Positions 1 through 12,061 of a DNA stretch of 64,000 nucleotides are shown piece after piece. The stretch covers positions 62,001 through 126,000 of the forward strand of contig JAEVLN010000056.1 of the NCBI GenBank assembly GCA_018350325.1, written 5' to 3'. Both the position numbers and the translations under genes were made by a program. This DNA comes from Globodera rostochiensis. Lineage: Eukaryota > Nematoda > Chromadorea > Rhabditida > Heteroderidae. Below the pieces are notes generated by a model. It worked only from the letters and a program-made list of their open reading frames with translations. It was not told where the DNA came from and did not search any database. How positions within the stretch are numbered: position 1 is the stretch's first letter; the number at the start of each line of letters is the position of its first letter.

Positions 1-355
1 AAAAAAAATTCCAGGCAATAAGAACTATTACTGCGCGATATATATTTCCGGCATCCAAACTTTAGAGATCAATTTTTAATATAAATTGCTGAAAGAGTTA
101 AATTTAGCAAGAAAATTTCCAAAAACAAATTCTTTATTTTTACACTAAGAATCATTTGTTGTGTTCCTTCATATTTCATAAAAAGAAAATAAATATAGCA
201 AAGGCGTTATGAGCTCGGGTGAAATTTAAATAACAAAAAAACTTCATTATAAAACTTTAATAATAAACCGCTTATAACTGCAAAATAACATCGAAAATTA
301 ATATAAATATTAAAAGATTAGAATTGCTCGAAAGTATAATTTTTCTGACTATCAG
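1..355. other. A+T-rich stretch, nothing recognised
   Basis: No open frame, RNA gene or repeat stands out. The last bases form a pyrimidine-rich splice-acceptor-like run (TTTTTCTGACTATCAG) leading into the island at 356. Confidence 0.5.
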
Positions 356-485
356 GTTGACGATATGTAAATCGGGGTCCTCAAAAGAGGAAAAGAAATG
401 CCCTGAGGATAAATGGGAATTTAGTTGTGTATGTCTGAAAAGGAAAAGTATAAACGGGATGGATTGTAAAGGGAATCGCGGATGA
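356..485 (+). CDS. exon-like island, cysteine-rich, ends in stop
   Basis: A canonical-looking acceptor (branch-like CTGAC, then ATCAG) precedes a frame open from 356 to a TGA at 483-485. It includes KCPEDKWEFSCVCLKR with closely spaced cysteines, as in small extracellular domains. A GTATGT donor at 429 would end it earlier as an internal exon. It is either the last exon of a gene starting upstream or an internal exon. No family is recognised, and the open length alone is not decisive. Confidence 0.35.
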
Positions 486-2262
486 GGTCGGTTTTAAAAT
501 ACGCACTTAAATGACTGCATTTTAGAGATATGCACGGATTTGGCGAAGTTCAGATGCTTAAGCAAGGGACAAGAAAATGATTATCAAAAACAAATGTTTA
601 AAAATAAATTCTTGTCAAACTTCTTTAAGCCCTGTTAATGAGCTAAATGTAGCATACGAGTTAATCATTATTCAAATTCTTAATATTGAATACTTTAATA
701 ACCTAACTCGTTGTTCATAATATTAAATATTAATTAAGAATTGTTCATGTTCGTCACAGCTACCACTAATTTATAAATAACATTTGATTACAAAAATCAA
801 AGAATAGATGGGAACTCTCAGATATTTTGCATAAGAAAATTAAAAGAACAACGACTAAATCGTCTTCAAAATCTGAGCAATAGCATTTGAAGGACCTCTT
901 TAAATTTCACGATATATAAAAATTGAATTATACTTTAATATTTATTTAATAAAAGTAAATTACTGAAAACAACAAAAATTTAAATACATAAATTATTAAT
1001 TAAACAGAAGAGTGGTGCTTGAATCGTAAATTTGGAGTTAATGAATCTGAACATTGAACACCCATAATTAAATATACCGAAACAAAAATAACATCTAAAA
1101 AAGTAAAATTAAAAATCTATTCTTAATTTAATAAAACCAAAGTCGTATATAAAAATAAAATAAAATTATTATAAAGTATTTTAGAGTTTGGCTAATTTAA
1201 CAAAGTATAGACAATATTTTTTGTGTAATTTTATGAATTGTCGTTGATTGTAAGGAATGTAATTGAATAGATTAGAATGTATTGTTTTTGATTGTATTTA
1301 AAATTCTATTGATTCGAAGTTCACGAAACATGATGCAGGCAGGCTTAATCAATGATCTGCAGTGAAAGCATTGGTATTTTCAGCTAAACATCGCAAAATT
1401 ATAATACACGTAATAAAAAAATTTTATTTATAAGAAAAAAAACAAATTGCAAAAAATTAACTAAAAAAATATATGAGAGACGGCATGAATATGTTTTCAT
1501 AAAAACGTTGAAAGTCGGAGAGGCAAAAAATAGTGACAAAATAATGAATACCTAAATGTCAAAATTAATTTAGAAAAAATCGAAATTGTTGGAAAACTTT
1601 CAATAAATAAAATATTAATAAAATAAATATTATTGCTATAAAAATTACCAAATTAATTTTTCTTTACATTATAATAATATCCAAAATGGGCAGATCTTTG
1701 GCATGTATTTTTGAAAAAACTTGAAATTAGAGAATGTTAAATTTGTTGGAATTAAACAGTAAAAAAAGCTTATTTGCTAATTTTTAAGAAATGACAAACA
1801 AATGCATTGACAGTGAGTTTAATCGAATCATCAAAATTATTATATTTTAATATTTATTTGAAACTTTGTTTTAATGTGGCAAGACAATGCCGTTAACATA
1901 TCACGCGGATGATTTTATAGTATAAATTAAAATAATTTGTATTTTATTGTATGTTGAACGAATTTATTGTGCCATAAGTTTGATCGTATGATTTTATATA
2001 CATTTAAGCAAATGATATATTTTAATTAATAATTTTGTTTTGAAAGTCACACCTTTTCTCATTCTTATTTTTCATTACAAAATTAGCAGGCAGCTATGAC
2101 TATTTTTTTAATTTGAAAACCTATGAGACTTTTGTTATTATTTTTTAAGACATAAAAAAATAAATTATCAAATTTTTTTATTGCTGAAGTTTATTTTTTT
2201 ATTCTTATTTCAAACAATTATTGATAAATTTATATATGAATATTTTTTAAGAATTTAATTAG
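486..2262. other. A+T-rich interval, one dispersed repeat
   Basis: No convincing exon-like island is seen. The only feature is the dispersed repeat at about 1,545-1,790, listed separately. Confidence 0.45.
1545..1790 (+). repeat. dispersed repeat, copy 1 (mate at 52,775-53,030)
   Basis: Shared words in the same order with 52,775-53,030 include ATTAATTTAG, AAACTTTCAATAA, ATCCAAAATGGGC and TTGAAATTAGAGAATGTTAA. Copies are divergent with many small indels, so the duplication is old. The mate lies beside the G+C island at 52,573-52,744. No open frame is shared. Confidence 0.75.
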
Positions 2263-2311
2263 CAAACACCAACCGCCGTGCCAGGCCAGTATTGCGCTCC
2301 CCGCAAACGAG
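2263..2311 (+). CDS. exon-like island, 49 bp
   Basis: This G+C-rich island lies between TTTAATTAG and GTATAG in A+T-rich sequence. All three frames are open. The frame whose phase fits the next islands reads KHQPPCQASIALPANE (one base in, complete codon out). No family is recognised. Confidence 0.38.
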
Positions 2312-2558
2312 GTATAGTCACATTTTGATGTGCCGTTGCATGTTTACTCGTTTTTATATAAGCAATTGAAGATTGGCCATTTTAATATTAGTAATTTTTT
2401 GATTAATTTTTATCATAGTAAATGTTAGAATTCATTAAATATAATAAAATTAGGACTTGAAATATGAGAAATTTTTTAAAATTATTTTTAACTTAAAAAT
2501 GATTAATTGAAATCGTTTTATTTTTTTATTTAATAAATATTACTGTTAATTTTTGTAG

Positions 2559-2591
2559 TTATTATATCTTGACCCCATTGCGAGTTCCATG
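2559..2591 (+). CDS. exon-like island, 33 bp
   Basis: The acceptor TTTTTGTAG and donor GTATAT bound 33 bp reading LLYLDPIASSM with whole codons at both ends. Phase fits the islands at 2,263 and 3,434. Short, so it could be chance. Confidence 0.32.
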
Positions 2592-3433
2592 GTATATTTT
2601 CTGCTTAAAGTCGATCAAAATATTATCAAAATAAAATTTAAATCAAGAAGCATTCAGAAGTGAAAATAATTACATGATCTTTTTCTAGGCAATCTAAAAA
2701 ATAAATTTTGGATTTATCGGACTATTTTATTATGCTTTATTTTTTTGGCATTAATTAATTAAATATTTTAATTTACATTTTCTGTTTATTATCCAAGAAT
2801 TTGTCTCCGATAGCTTGCAGGCAATCGATTTTTTTCTGCCTCCATTAGTTGTATTTTGTCAAACATTGGTTGAATCGTGGTCGAAAAAACTTAATTGGTT
2901 AGAATTTGTAATTTAGGTTATTTAATAAATTTAAATTTGGGTTAGACTTAGTTTTTAAGAATAATTTTTAAACTTTTTATTTTAGCTTAGTAATTGCTCA
3001 TAGATACATGTCGTCCGAGAAGTGTTTTTATGTTTTTAACGAATAGACATGATTTTATCATATGCCATCGCAATTTTTGGCCGTTTTTATGTTACGGCAG
3101 CGAAATTTGTTTTACATTTATCCATTTCTAGGAATTCAACAATTGCATATCAGAGATTTTAGGCTTTGTCGAAATTTCCCATATATATGAATTGAAGTTC
3201 ATATTTTTACGCATTCCATTTTTAATAACAATTTGATCAGCGAGGAAATTGGTTACACATTTATTGTGGTATTTTTTGTATTAATTATTATTTTTGTGAA
3301 TTTATTATTTGCTTTGACGAAGTATATTATTAAATTACTTTATAAAATATGTTGTTTTTTTCATAAATAGGTTTGGATTTATGTTTTTTACTATTTCAAT
3401 TAATTTAATATTTTATTTGTGTTTTTATTTTAG

Positions 3434-3489
3434 ATACTAAAATTAATTTTTATGGAGCAGCCAGAAAAAACTTTGATAGCACATACAAT
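3434..3489 (+). CDS. exon-like island, 56 bp
   Basis: A strong acceptor (GTTTTTATTTTAG) and a GTAAAT donor bound a frame reading ILKLIFMEQPEKTLIAHT and leaving two bases. Those two plus the first base of the island at 4,846 give ATG, keeping frame if the two are spliced directly. Base composition is close to background. Confidence 0.32.
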
Positions 3490-3997
3490 GTAAATTTATA
3501 ATTAAAGTATGCAAAAAAAAATGTGAACAAATTTTAAGTTTGTTTTTAGATGTAAAAATTATTTCTTACGCTATAATGTGAATAAGATTTTAATAATATA
3601 AGATATTTCAAAAATTAATGGGGGTAAAAATTAGATGCTTAATTTTACAAAAACCAAAATATTATTCAATAACAAATTAAATAATATAATGAAAAATAAA
3701 ACATATTTCTTTGAAATTAACTGGACAAACAATTTTGCACAAAAATTTAAATTTGCTGCGGAAAAGGAAAGTTGGTAACATGCTAAACACAGTAAATTAC
3801 AAATAAAAATTCTGAGAATGAAAGAAATATACTAAACTTTTAAAATTATCTGATTAAAACAAAATTAAAGAACTTTGCATGCCTTTTAAAATTTAAACAA
3901 GACAAAAATTCAAAACGGCGATTTATCAGAGGAAAAACATAAGATTGAGATATAGGGTAAAATATAATGTTAATTTAAAGAGATGCAAGAGAAAGAA

Positions 3998-4261
3998 TTT
4001 CTTTAATGCATTATTTTTTGTACTGCTTACTGAATATCAGAGCAATATGATTCGTACTTTGACTTTACTTTTATATAATTGATTTTTTTCAATAATTTTA
4101 ATTTACAATAAAAGTTGTTTTCTTATAGCATTTAAATTATGAGAAATATTCTTTTTTTGTTATACAATTAAGTTTAAGTACGGTCTTTCCTTGGGCTTGT
4201 CTCCGACTTTTTTTCTTGGTTGTGAGAGTCCGTTCAAGAAGTTGTTGAGGCGGCATTGGGT
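3998..4261 (+). repeat. direct repeat with 29,338-29,518
   Basis: This segment recurs as 29,338-29,518 with a roughly 75-bp deletion there. The shared part begins CTTTAATGCATTATTTTTTG and ends at GGCGGCATTGGG. It abuts the outer end of the giant inverted repeat at 4,268, so its right end may be a duplication breakpoint. It contains the exon-like island 4,227-4,259. Confidence 0.85.
4227..4259 (+). CDS. exon-like island SPFKKLLRRHW
   Basis: A polypyrimidine run (CTTTTTTTCTTGG) precedes TGTGAG, then 11 codons read SPFKKLLRRHW, followed by GTTTTT. The second copy (29,484-29,516) reads SPFKKLFRRHW and has a better donor, GTAATA. Conservation between the copies is the main support. Confidence 0.38.
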
Positions 4262-4845
4262 TTTTATTGATCATTTCCCATCGTGAATGACACGAACAAC
4301 GGCAACGGGGAATGGCATTAACAATTTGGTCGTTTTTATAAATTCAACAAAAAGTGAATTCATTACTTTATTCAAAACATAGTTGAGATTAGGGTTTATC
4401 TTTTGTAGCTTAAAATAAAATAAAATAAATTATTACTAAAATCACAAAATAAAAAAATTGAATAATTTGAAGAATTAAAAAACGTACCTGTTAAAATATT
4501 AGTGAAAACAAACGTATCAGCTATATGAATATTAGTGATTTGGGCTAACGTTTTTATGCCTGCATTAAAATGTATTAAATTAATTATTGATTTTTTACAT
4601 TTTTTATACCAATCATATTTAATTTTTAAATTACTGAAAATATTTGATATTTCTATTTGTTTGTTTTATTTACTTAATTTATATAAAATATTGATAAAAT
4701 TATTTTTCCCATATTTTAATTAGTGCCCTTTTATTTTTAGTATTTTTGTTTGTTAATGATTAACAAAATTATTTAATTTGAATTTTGTTTTTAGTTAAAA
4801 TCTCCGTTAATTTCTTATGTTTAAAATGTTTAACGACGAAATCAG

Positions 4846-4914
4846 GTCCCAAGTTACCACCGATTTTGTTGAGTCAAGCTCTGCGTCCATAGTTGCGATA
4901 TCGAAAGCTGGATG
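4846..4914 (+). CDS. exon-like island, 69 bp, duplicated
   Basis: Between AAATCAG and GTGCTT lies a G+C-richer frame reading SQVTTDFVESSS through ISKAGW (one base in, two out). The right arm carries an identical copy on the minus strand at 46,570-46,638, but flanks are nearly identical too, so identity reflects recent copying more than selection. Phase fits the islands at 3,434 and 5,321. Confidence 0.42.
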
Positions 4915-5320
4915 GTGCTTAAATCAATTACAAAAATTACTTAAGAAGGTTAAATTGATTTGTTCATTTACGTAACATAGCTCCTGGTATTATATCTTTA
5001 AATGCATTTTTTAAAATTTAATTTTAGTTATGTGTAACAAGTTTTTTTTAATTTTTTTCCCGTCTAGTAATAATAATTCAATTAAATTATTTTTTTTGTG
5101 TTTGAATATTCTTTTATGGCTGGCGATTAATTTTAAAAAATATTTTTATAAAATATTATTTACGTTCTACAGCTTGATTTACATCTATTAATTTAATTTT
5201 AAACTGTGCATCTTTTATTTGATGAGTTTTTCAATTACACCATTAAATTTTTATTTTTTCAATCTTATATGTAAATTTCAAATACGCGGTTAATTTAACT
5301 CGTTGTGCCTCTAAACCCAG

Positions 5321-5366
5321 GCCACAATATTTAAGATTTTGTATTCTTGTAATATTAATCTTTCCG
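5321..5366 (+). CDS. exon-like island, hydrophobic
   Basis: The acceptor GCCTCTAAACCCAG and donor GTAATT bound a frame reading PQYLRFCILVILIFP after completing a codon begun by the 4,846 island. It is hydrophobic and could be a membrane segment. A copy lies on minus at 46,120-46,165. Confidence 0.33.
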
Positions 5367-5442
5367 GTAATTTTAATTTATAATGCAAATTTCTTTTAGT
5401 TTACTTTTGGTAGATCAATAACTGGCTCTGATTTAATTGCAG

Positions 5443-5458
5443 CAGCAAAAAGTAGAAG
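5443..5458 (+). CDS. possible 16-bp micro-exon
   Basis: The acceptor GATTTAATTGCAG is strong and a GTTTTT donor follows. The 16 bp read QQKVE in the phase expected from the 5,321 island. Too short for an independent call. Confidence 0.18.
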
Positions 5459-5459
5459 G

Positions 5460-6376
5460 TTTTTCATTAAAATTTAACAATCAAAGCATTTGTGCCATAA
5501 AATGAAAACGATCTTTAGAAGACAAAGTTAAAATATTGTAAACAATTAAGTTTTGATACCTTAAATTAATTTAATTGCACTTTTGTTAACAAAGTCAAAA
5601 TTACAGAAAATCGGAAATTCTATATGAATTTACTTTAAATAAATAATAATTATGAAAAATGAAAAACTTATTAAGCTATAACAAATATTGTAGTATATAA
5701 AGTTTTTATGGAATTAATACCCAGAAATAAAACTTAAATATACATAATTTGTTGAAATTTTAAAAACATAATTAGTAAAAATAAAAAATATATCGGTACT
5801 AAAAATTAATTGTTAGTTATATACAACCATCAAAAGGCAAAATTAAAATAAACCCGGAAGTTTGTATTTGCAAATGAGAAAAAATATCAACAACTAAAAA
5901 AGTAAAAATATGCTTTTTTTGCAAAATTATAAATCTGGGCCAATTAGAGAAGCAACATAAAGGGCTAGCTTGTTTAATTTGGATAATATTAACAGAGATT
6001 GTTTTATTTTATTTGTTAGAACACTATTTGGGTTTTAAATCTTCATTAAGTATTAAATCGTATCATTAATTTTGTGTATTTATTACCCTAATAATTTGGC
6101 AATTAATGATTTAATACTGATTATTATAAGCACAATGTTTTATTGATTAATTTTTTAAGATTTTGAAAATTGTTAATTTTGATTTATTAAGTATTAAAAA
6201 TAATACAATAAAATGAGAAATTTCTTGTAATTTGAATTTAATTTAGAGTCTCTATGCTTTTAGTCCGTACAACATTTTTTTAAATTATTAAACAAGTTTA
6301 ATGCTGAAGGCACGGTGCCTTTCTATGATTTTATTTTATAAATACAATAAATTTTTATTTCCATGAATATCTTCAT
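5460..6376. other. A+T-rich, arm sequence only
   Basis: No good island is seen, apart from a weak open stretch after GCTTTTAG near 6,260 that is deleted in the right arm. Confidence 0.4.
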
Positions 6377-6420
6377 TTAATTGTTCTTGTGGCTGATGTC
6401 GCGACCATGACTAGGTGCCT
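6377..6420 (-). CDS. terminal exon-like island, minus (copy at 45,143)
   Basis: Reading minus, the acceptor TTTTTGCAATTGCAG leads to 14 codons ending DISHKNN and a TAA. The right arm counterpart (45,143-45,192, plus) shares the DISHKNN-stop end but has a different 5' half. The conserved end supports a last exon; the divergent half suggests one copy has been altered. Confidence 0.4.
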
Positions 6421-6601
6421 CTGCAATTGCAAAAATGTTCAATTTGCCAAACAACAGAAAATTTTATGTTTTTTAATAGATGTTTTTCTAAGGCAAAATA
6501 AGTCCTTTACTATGGTTTTTGTGCATATTTAATAGAATTTTCCGTTCACTTTAATATTTATTTGTTATTGAGTTTTTCGTTAATTTGTTATAACCGTTTA
6601 G

Positions 6602-6627
6602 ACCGAGGTCTCGAGCATCACTAATAT
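6602..6627 (+). CDS. exon-like island TEVSSITNM
   Basis: The acceptor AACCGTTTAG and donor GTATCA bound 26 bp reading TEVSSITN. The inverted copy at 44,486-44,511 (minus) keeps both signals and reads TEVSSISN, a conservative change. It lies in the same interval as minus-strand islands, so strand is not certain. Confidence 0.33.
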
Positions 6628-7438
6628 GTATCATCTTGTATTTTCACCAATATTTTTATAAGATCAAATAAAATAACTTTTTTAAACATTAAAATTAAAT
6701 CAAAATAGTGAGGTCCCTTCTGTGTTTCTCTGATTTTATTTATTATAAAAACAATTTGTTAGAGCCAAAATAATATAACAAAAATAATACTTAGTAAAAT
6801 TGTTTAAAATAAAGAAGAAATTGTTTTAAATGTTTGCTAAAAAATAAAGAAAAAATTCGTCTAAAATAAATTATATAAAATAAATTCATTTATACTCGTT
6901 TTTTGATCTTCACTCGAAACTTAAACCTGAGACAAAATGGTCCTACCTAATAGAGGGTATTCATTAATCGAGATTTGCAAAAAAAACTTTTTGTTGAAGT
7001 CTTAATAAATTTCTATTTCTGTTTGATCTTTTCAGTAACCGAAAATAAATTTATAAATAGCAAAACATTAATGACTGATTTGGAAAAAATGTTTGAAAAT
7101 ACAATTAAACAAAAACCCAACTAATCAATAGTTTAAAATGTTACATTATCCATAATTTAATAAATATATTATACCAACAATTTGTAATCACACATGTAAG
7201 AATTTACAAAATATTTAAATGAATGCAACTACGCAATGCTATTAACTCTAAATTAATAAATTAAAATAGATTAAATACAATGAATTGTCGAATTTCATAA
7301 CAAATATTGACATTTAAAAAGTAAATTAAAAAATATTTCTTTTAAAAATCTTTAAGATTTAATCGAGCATTGCTGTAAATTTTTTAAGATTGCATTTACA
7401 AAAGTAAATTATGTTTAAAAAATATTTTATCAATAAAC

Positions 7439-7485
7439 AAGCCCGGCGCTTTCAATAATGCGCAGGAAATGTTTAAGGTCACAAA
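7439..7485 (-). CDS. exon-like island with in-frame indel between arms
   Basis: Reading minus, after TTTGGAATTTAG a frame gives CDLKHFLRIIESAGL, then GTTTAT. The right arm copy (43,650-43,691, plus) gives LICDLKRIIESSGL. They differ by a 9-bp in-frame indel and an A/S change. The opposite strand is also open (PGAFNNAQEMFK) with usable signals, so strand is uncertain. Confidence 0.38.
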
Positions 7486-7724
7486 CTAAATTCCAAAGGT
7501 TAAAAAAAACAGATTTCTAAATATTGGCTTGATGATCTCAAAAACTTGGTAAAAAAAAAAATAGTTTAATTACGGCATTTAATTAACATAAAAAACATCG
7601 AATCTAAAGTCAAAAAAATTCTTAAAGATTCCATTAATTTAAAAGCATATATAAATTTTAATTTTTCTTATTTAATACTAAAGAGATCATCGATCAACGG
7701 CTGAAAATTATACAAAAGAAACAC

Positions 7725-7758
7725 GATGCCGTTAGGTAGGGACACACCGGTGTGTAAC
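7725..7758 (-). CDS. possible exon-like island, left arm only
   Basis: Reading minus, GCATTCGGAG precedes a frame LHTGVSLPNGI, followed by GTGTTT. It includes the perfect palindrome ACACACCGGTGTGT, so its base composition may have another cause. Confidence 0.2.
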
Positions 7759-7759
7759 C

Positions 7760-10310
7760 TCCGAATGCTGTAACAGTGACATTATTTACGAATATAAATA
7801 TTCGAAAAAAATGTAAAATAAATAAAAAGCAAATAATTTTTAAAAATAATAAAAAAAAAAAAAAATTATTACAACTATAAAATTAATAGAAGGTACTTTT
7901 TTGCTTAAAGAAAAGATAAAAACGCCAAATTTACTTTAGAATCTATATAAAACCAGCAACTCGGTCTAATTGCAGCATTTGATTATTAGCCTATTAATAA
8001 AAAATGTTTTGAAATCTTAACCAGCCTTTAATGAAAAATTATAAAATTTAAAATGTGACGTTTTATACCAAACAAATATCTTTTCATTTAAATAAGTAAA
8101 AAAAAATCCAAAGTATATTTTTGAAAAAGAAGCATCATGGATGCTTAAACACGATAGAGAAAAAAAGCAAGTATAATTTGAAAAAATGATCGATAACCCA
8201 AATTATTTAATACATTTAACAAGTATAAGTAATAATAGCAAATCAAAATTTAGTGAAAAACATAATATTTTTAACAAATTCAATTTGTGAATAAAAGAAA
8301 TAATTCTAATTTATATTATTTTTTATGAAATAAGCCTAAAGTTTAAGCAGGCTAGGACGACAAATTATTTAAATCCTGAAATAATATTAAGCACTTTTAA
8401 TAAAAAAAATTACTATAAAGATAATTAGAGACTCCTTCATTCAAAACGGCAAAGATTGATTTAGAGGCGCTAAGGAAATAATTAATTGTTTATTTTCAAA
8501 AAAATGTAGTCCCAGACCAATGATTGATGTGTAATGTTTTTTAAACGTTTAGAACTAATTATCGAGGCATTTTTTGTACATCTTTTTGTGTTATCACGGT
8601 ACACAACCTGAATTTGCAAAAATCTTGTTGTGGCCAAGGCTTGCTTTTCTGAGCAATTTTTATCAGCGACTTTTCTAATAAAAATTGAGTGGGGGGGGGG
8701 GATTAGCGCCTAAGAATTTAGAAATTTGTTGGGATTTGCAAAAATGTAAAAAAATGGTGGTCTAGGCACCCAATTTGCTGACCAAAAAAGTGAAAATTTT
8801 ATCAGAATTGTCATCAAAAATATTTTAAAAAACGGAAACAATTTAAAAAATTTTAAGAACTTGTTTCCTCAACTATTGATAAAGTAGTATTGTATATTTA
8901 TTTAAGAACGTGAGGAGCTTTAGAAAATTACAAGAAAAAAAAATTAAAATTAATAACGGCAAAATTGAATTTAGCAAATAATTTAACCTTAACCAAAATT
9001 TGCTATTTAAATAAAAGTTAAAAATATTTTACAGAAAGGATGGACAAGCGAAGCGATGAAACGATAATCTGAAAAAAAACAAAATAAAATCTTAATAAAG
9101 AATGACACGACAAAAAGGAAAGTAAAGATCAAAAATGCTTTTGAATACCTTTGCAAAAAAATTTCGAATTAGAGCAACTTTTTTTATTTGTATATTTCTA
9201 TTCCTTTTTATCATTGACATAACTGCCGATGTGAACGATGCAAGCCTTTTCTGATCTGATCCGAATTAAGGCGCAAATGTTTTTGTTAATTTGCATTTCA
9301 ATATGCTTTTCATGCACATGTTCAAAAATATGACATAGTATTTTTTAATTTCTGCAAATATACATAAAGATAATTAATGAAAAAAAAAATTATTTTTAAA
9401 CAGTAACAAACTGAACAATCGTCGCTTTTTCAAAAATCTTCTTCATAAACTATAATTATAAAATAACACAATAAATTTTTAAAATAAAAGTTAGTTCATA
9501 TTGTTGGAAATCTTCCCGTCAGTCTTTGATACAAAGGTTACTGGCAACCTTTTGCCACGAATTTATTTTCTAATTGAATTAATAATTTATTTATTATTAT
9601 AGAAAAGAAAATTAAATAGAAACATAGTCGATGATTTATTAAATTTTATTCTGTGAATGATTATTTAAATATTAATTTTTGTCAATAAGATTATGCATAT
9701 TCCTCTCGTTCATTTCTGGAAGTGAAATAGTCGTGTGTAATGGAGTTAGAAAAAACAATGGGCCAAAGGAATTTTTTATTTAATATATTATTTATAAATA
9801 TATCTGGCGCGCATGAAATATATTAAGAAGCATATTTTGGTTACCATATAAAATGAATAAAATAAAAAAACCCCCGATTTAAAACAGACTTAGCCAAATG
9901 AATTGAATTCAAGTAAATAATTATTACAAATATAAAAAGATACTTCCTTTTTAAATAAACTTTGGATGTTAAATTAATGTTTTTTTAATAACAAATGCGT
10001 CTCTTTAAAACAAATTAATAAAAGTAGAAGTAAATCTAAATGATTAAAAAAAAAATTAAATAAGTATTTAAGAGACTATCTTCAGTATAACAAAAATTGA
10101 AAGAAAATTGCTATTAAAAAATATTGGAAGCAGTCCGGTTCAGTTTACAATGATGATGTCTTGTTTCATACAATTAATATGGGTTTTTTCTTTTCCAACA
10201 CATCGTCTGGAAAATTAAATATTTAAATTATTAAATAATTTAAAAATAATAATCTAAATATTTTTGAATTTCATCGGTTTAACGATCTGACTGAAGAACG
10301 ACATCGATTT
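7760..10310. other. A+T-rich, mostly absent from right arm
   Basis: About 2 kb (7.76-9.78 kb) lacks a counterpart in the right arm, where an unrelated piece of about 0.5 kb sits instead. It holds an 11-G run at 8,691-8,701. I see no convincing exon-like island. Confidence 0.5.
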
Positions 10311-10315
10311 TTTGC

Positions 10316-10334
10316 GGGGGGGGGGGGGGGGGGG
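10316..10334 (+). repeat. 19-bp G homopolymer
   Basis: An uninterrupted run of 19 G, followed by CAGCCCCCGC. The inverted copy at 42,592-42,605 has 14 C, so the length differs between arms. Slippage, sequencing error or G-quadruplex formation could matter here. Confidence 0.9.
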
Positions 10335-10580
10335 CAGCCCCCGCTTCAGTCATTCTAATTCCTTCCATTTCGTTCAAATGAATCTATTTTTGCATATTTT
10401 TTTGTATGCGGAGTTGGAATGCGTTAAATTGCTTCTTTTTTTATTTTATAGATTTCCTGTTTTATTAATTATAAAAAAATTGATGTTTGGCAAACAAATG
10501 TATTTCTAATTACACCATGATAGTAGTATGAAATATAAATAAATTTAAACACCAATTTGTTTTAGTTTCCTATAAACAGC

Positions 10581-11245
10581 AAAAACTTACCAACCACAGT
10601 AAAAAATCATATTTTTTTATCATTTTGCATGATATCTAAATCTGCTGAATAAAAATAAGCTTTATATCCAAAATGAGGACAATTTTCAGATGTGAATGAA
10701 ATCCCTCACACTAAATAATTTGTACTAAAGTTTCATGATTTAAATTAACAAATAATATTGCAAACCAAACAAACTAAATAAAATTAAAATCGAATAAAAT
10801 AAATTTGTTGAAAACGTAATATTATTTTATACAAGCGCAATGACTTCGATACTACTAAATATGTACGAGGATAAAAATTTTGAATTAAATAAATACGAAT
10901 TTATTTAAATTTAAAAACTTAAATGCTAGATATGTTCTATTAATGAATTATCAAAAACCCGCCCTAATACAAACTGTCAATTTACATACAATTACCAAAA
11001 TTAAATGACCGACCAAAATTATACAACTTTTATAAAAGTTAAAATAATACAATTAATAAGCTTATCTAAATAGTAAATAAAAACATTTAAATTATTACCA
11101 CCGTACATAAAAATAAAAAAATCTGTTTTAAAAACCTAAAACAATAAGAGAATATTCTAAAAACAATTGATTATTAAATTAACAAATAAATAACACAAAT
11201 ATAAGTATCATATGAAATATTTATTTAAATTTAAAAAGATTTCAG
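10581..11245. other. A+T-rich, nothing recognised
   Basis: Unique A-rich sequence past the inner end of the inverted repeat; no island seen. Confidence 0.45.
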
Positions 11246-11357
11246 AACAGTTTGAAGACCACAATTGGAGGGATAGTGCACTTATTAGAGGACTACGCTT
11301 ATTACATTATTAAATTGGATATCACTATCTGTGTTCGGAATTTCAGCAGCTGTACAT
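11246..11357 (+). CDS. exon-like island, 112 bp
   Basis: After AAAAAGATTTCAG, 37 codons are open and end at a consensus GTATGT donor. The reading begins NSLKTTIGGIVHLLEDY and ends RNFSSCT. At this composition such an open run with both signals is less likely by chance than most islands here. It leaves one base, and the next island at 11,717 fits that phase. No family is recognised. Confidence 0.45.
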
Positions 11358-11716
11358 GTATGTATTAGCGTACCATACCTTACAACTGTCCAGAATAAAT
11401 GAAAGCCATGATGTAAACCTATTTATGTTCTAATTCTAAAATAAATATATGCAAGAAAACTGATTTGTATATGCAAAAAGCTTTGTCATTTGTAATAAAC
11501 GAAAACAAACCAAAAATATAAATGATAAACCAAGCAAATAAAATTCAAAGTGCAAAATTAAATTACAAATTAACAACCCGATAATGCACAAAACCAGTTC
11601 CAGAACCAATTTATTAATGTATTAATTAAAACAAACTATGTAAAAGTTGACATTTTGCTTCGATTTAAACTATTATGATAAACTGAAACTGCTCTGCGGT
11701 TAGTAAATTTTGGTAG

Positions 11717-11748
11717 GCCGCAGAGAATTTTATGCGGATGTCGCCGAC
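11717..11748 (+). CDS. exon-like island (strand ambiguous)
   Basis: The acceptor TAAATTTTGGTAG and a GTAAAA donor bound RREFYADVAD, in phase with the island at 11,246. On the minus strand, the wider G+C island 11,684-11,780 is also open (from TQDKYRGPFYVGDI to NLLTAEQF) with usable AG and GT. One is a shadow of the other; the plus call rests on phase. Confidence 0.33.
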
Positions 11749-11882
11749 GTAAAAGGGTCCTCGATATTTGTCCTGTGTGCCTAATCCATATTTGAAAATT
11801 ATCAAAAAGGTTGTCATATGTGGCATATTAAAACGTAAACTTGGCACAACAATAAAGTTAAATTAAAATATATTCTTTTCAG

Positions 11883-11918
11883 AAGGCAATTTTCTGAGCT
11901 TAATATACTTAAACCACA
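11883..11918 (+). CDS. possible exon-like island
   Basis: A strong acceptor (TATTCTTTTCAG) and GTACGA donor bound RQFSELNILKP. A second open stretch (TKLIMRKMLNKNALS) follows another AG at 11,938. The gap between them is only about 20 bp, too short for a usual intron, so at most one boundary set is right. Confidence 0.25.
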
Positions 11919-12061
11919 GTACGAATCACAGTCTTAGACTAAACTCATTATGAGGAAGATGTTAAATAAGAATGCGCTTTCGACGTCGTATCATGGATAA
12001 ACAATGAAGAGATGAAGAGCTTACCAAAGAACAGTCAAATTCTACTATGGCGACAACATCC

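Larger units (their letters stand above)
4268..10580 (+). repeat. left arm of giant inverted repeat
   Basis: The reverse complement of this arm is found, in order, at about 42,340-47,218. Anchors include the island at 4,846-4,914 (identical at 46,570-46,638), the ACCGAGGTCTCGAGCATCA segment, CGCGCATGAAATATATT, and the G-run near 10,316 (C-run at 42,592). Identity is near perfect around 4.8-5.4 kb and lower inward. Left bases from about 7.76 to 9.78 kb have no counterpart in the right arm. The spacer is about 31.8 kb. Confidence 0.92.

Noticed and set aside
4535..4723. 62-codon plus-strand frame
   Set aside because: Phenylalanine/leucine/isoleucine-rich reading expected from T-rich sequence; no start context or conserved copy of the frame in the other arm.
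10312..10509. 65-codon frame starting in the G run
   Set aside because: The first residues are just poly-glycine from the homopolymer, whose length differs between arms, so the frame is unstable.
11276..11290. Very short introns (13-22 bp) here and at 11,919 and 49,457
   Set aside because: Too short for spliceosomal introns in an animal; reading through or other borders explain them better.
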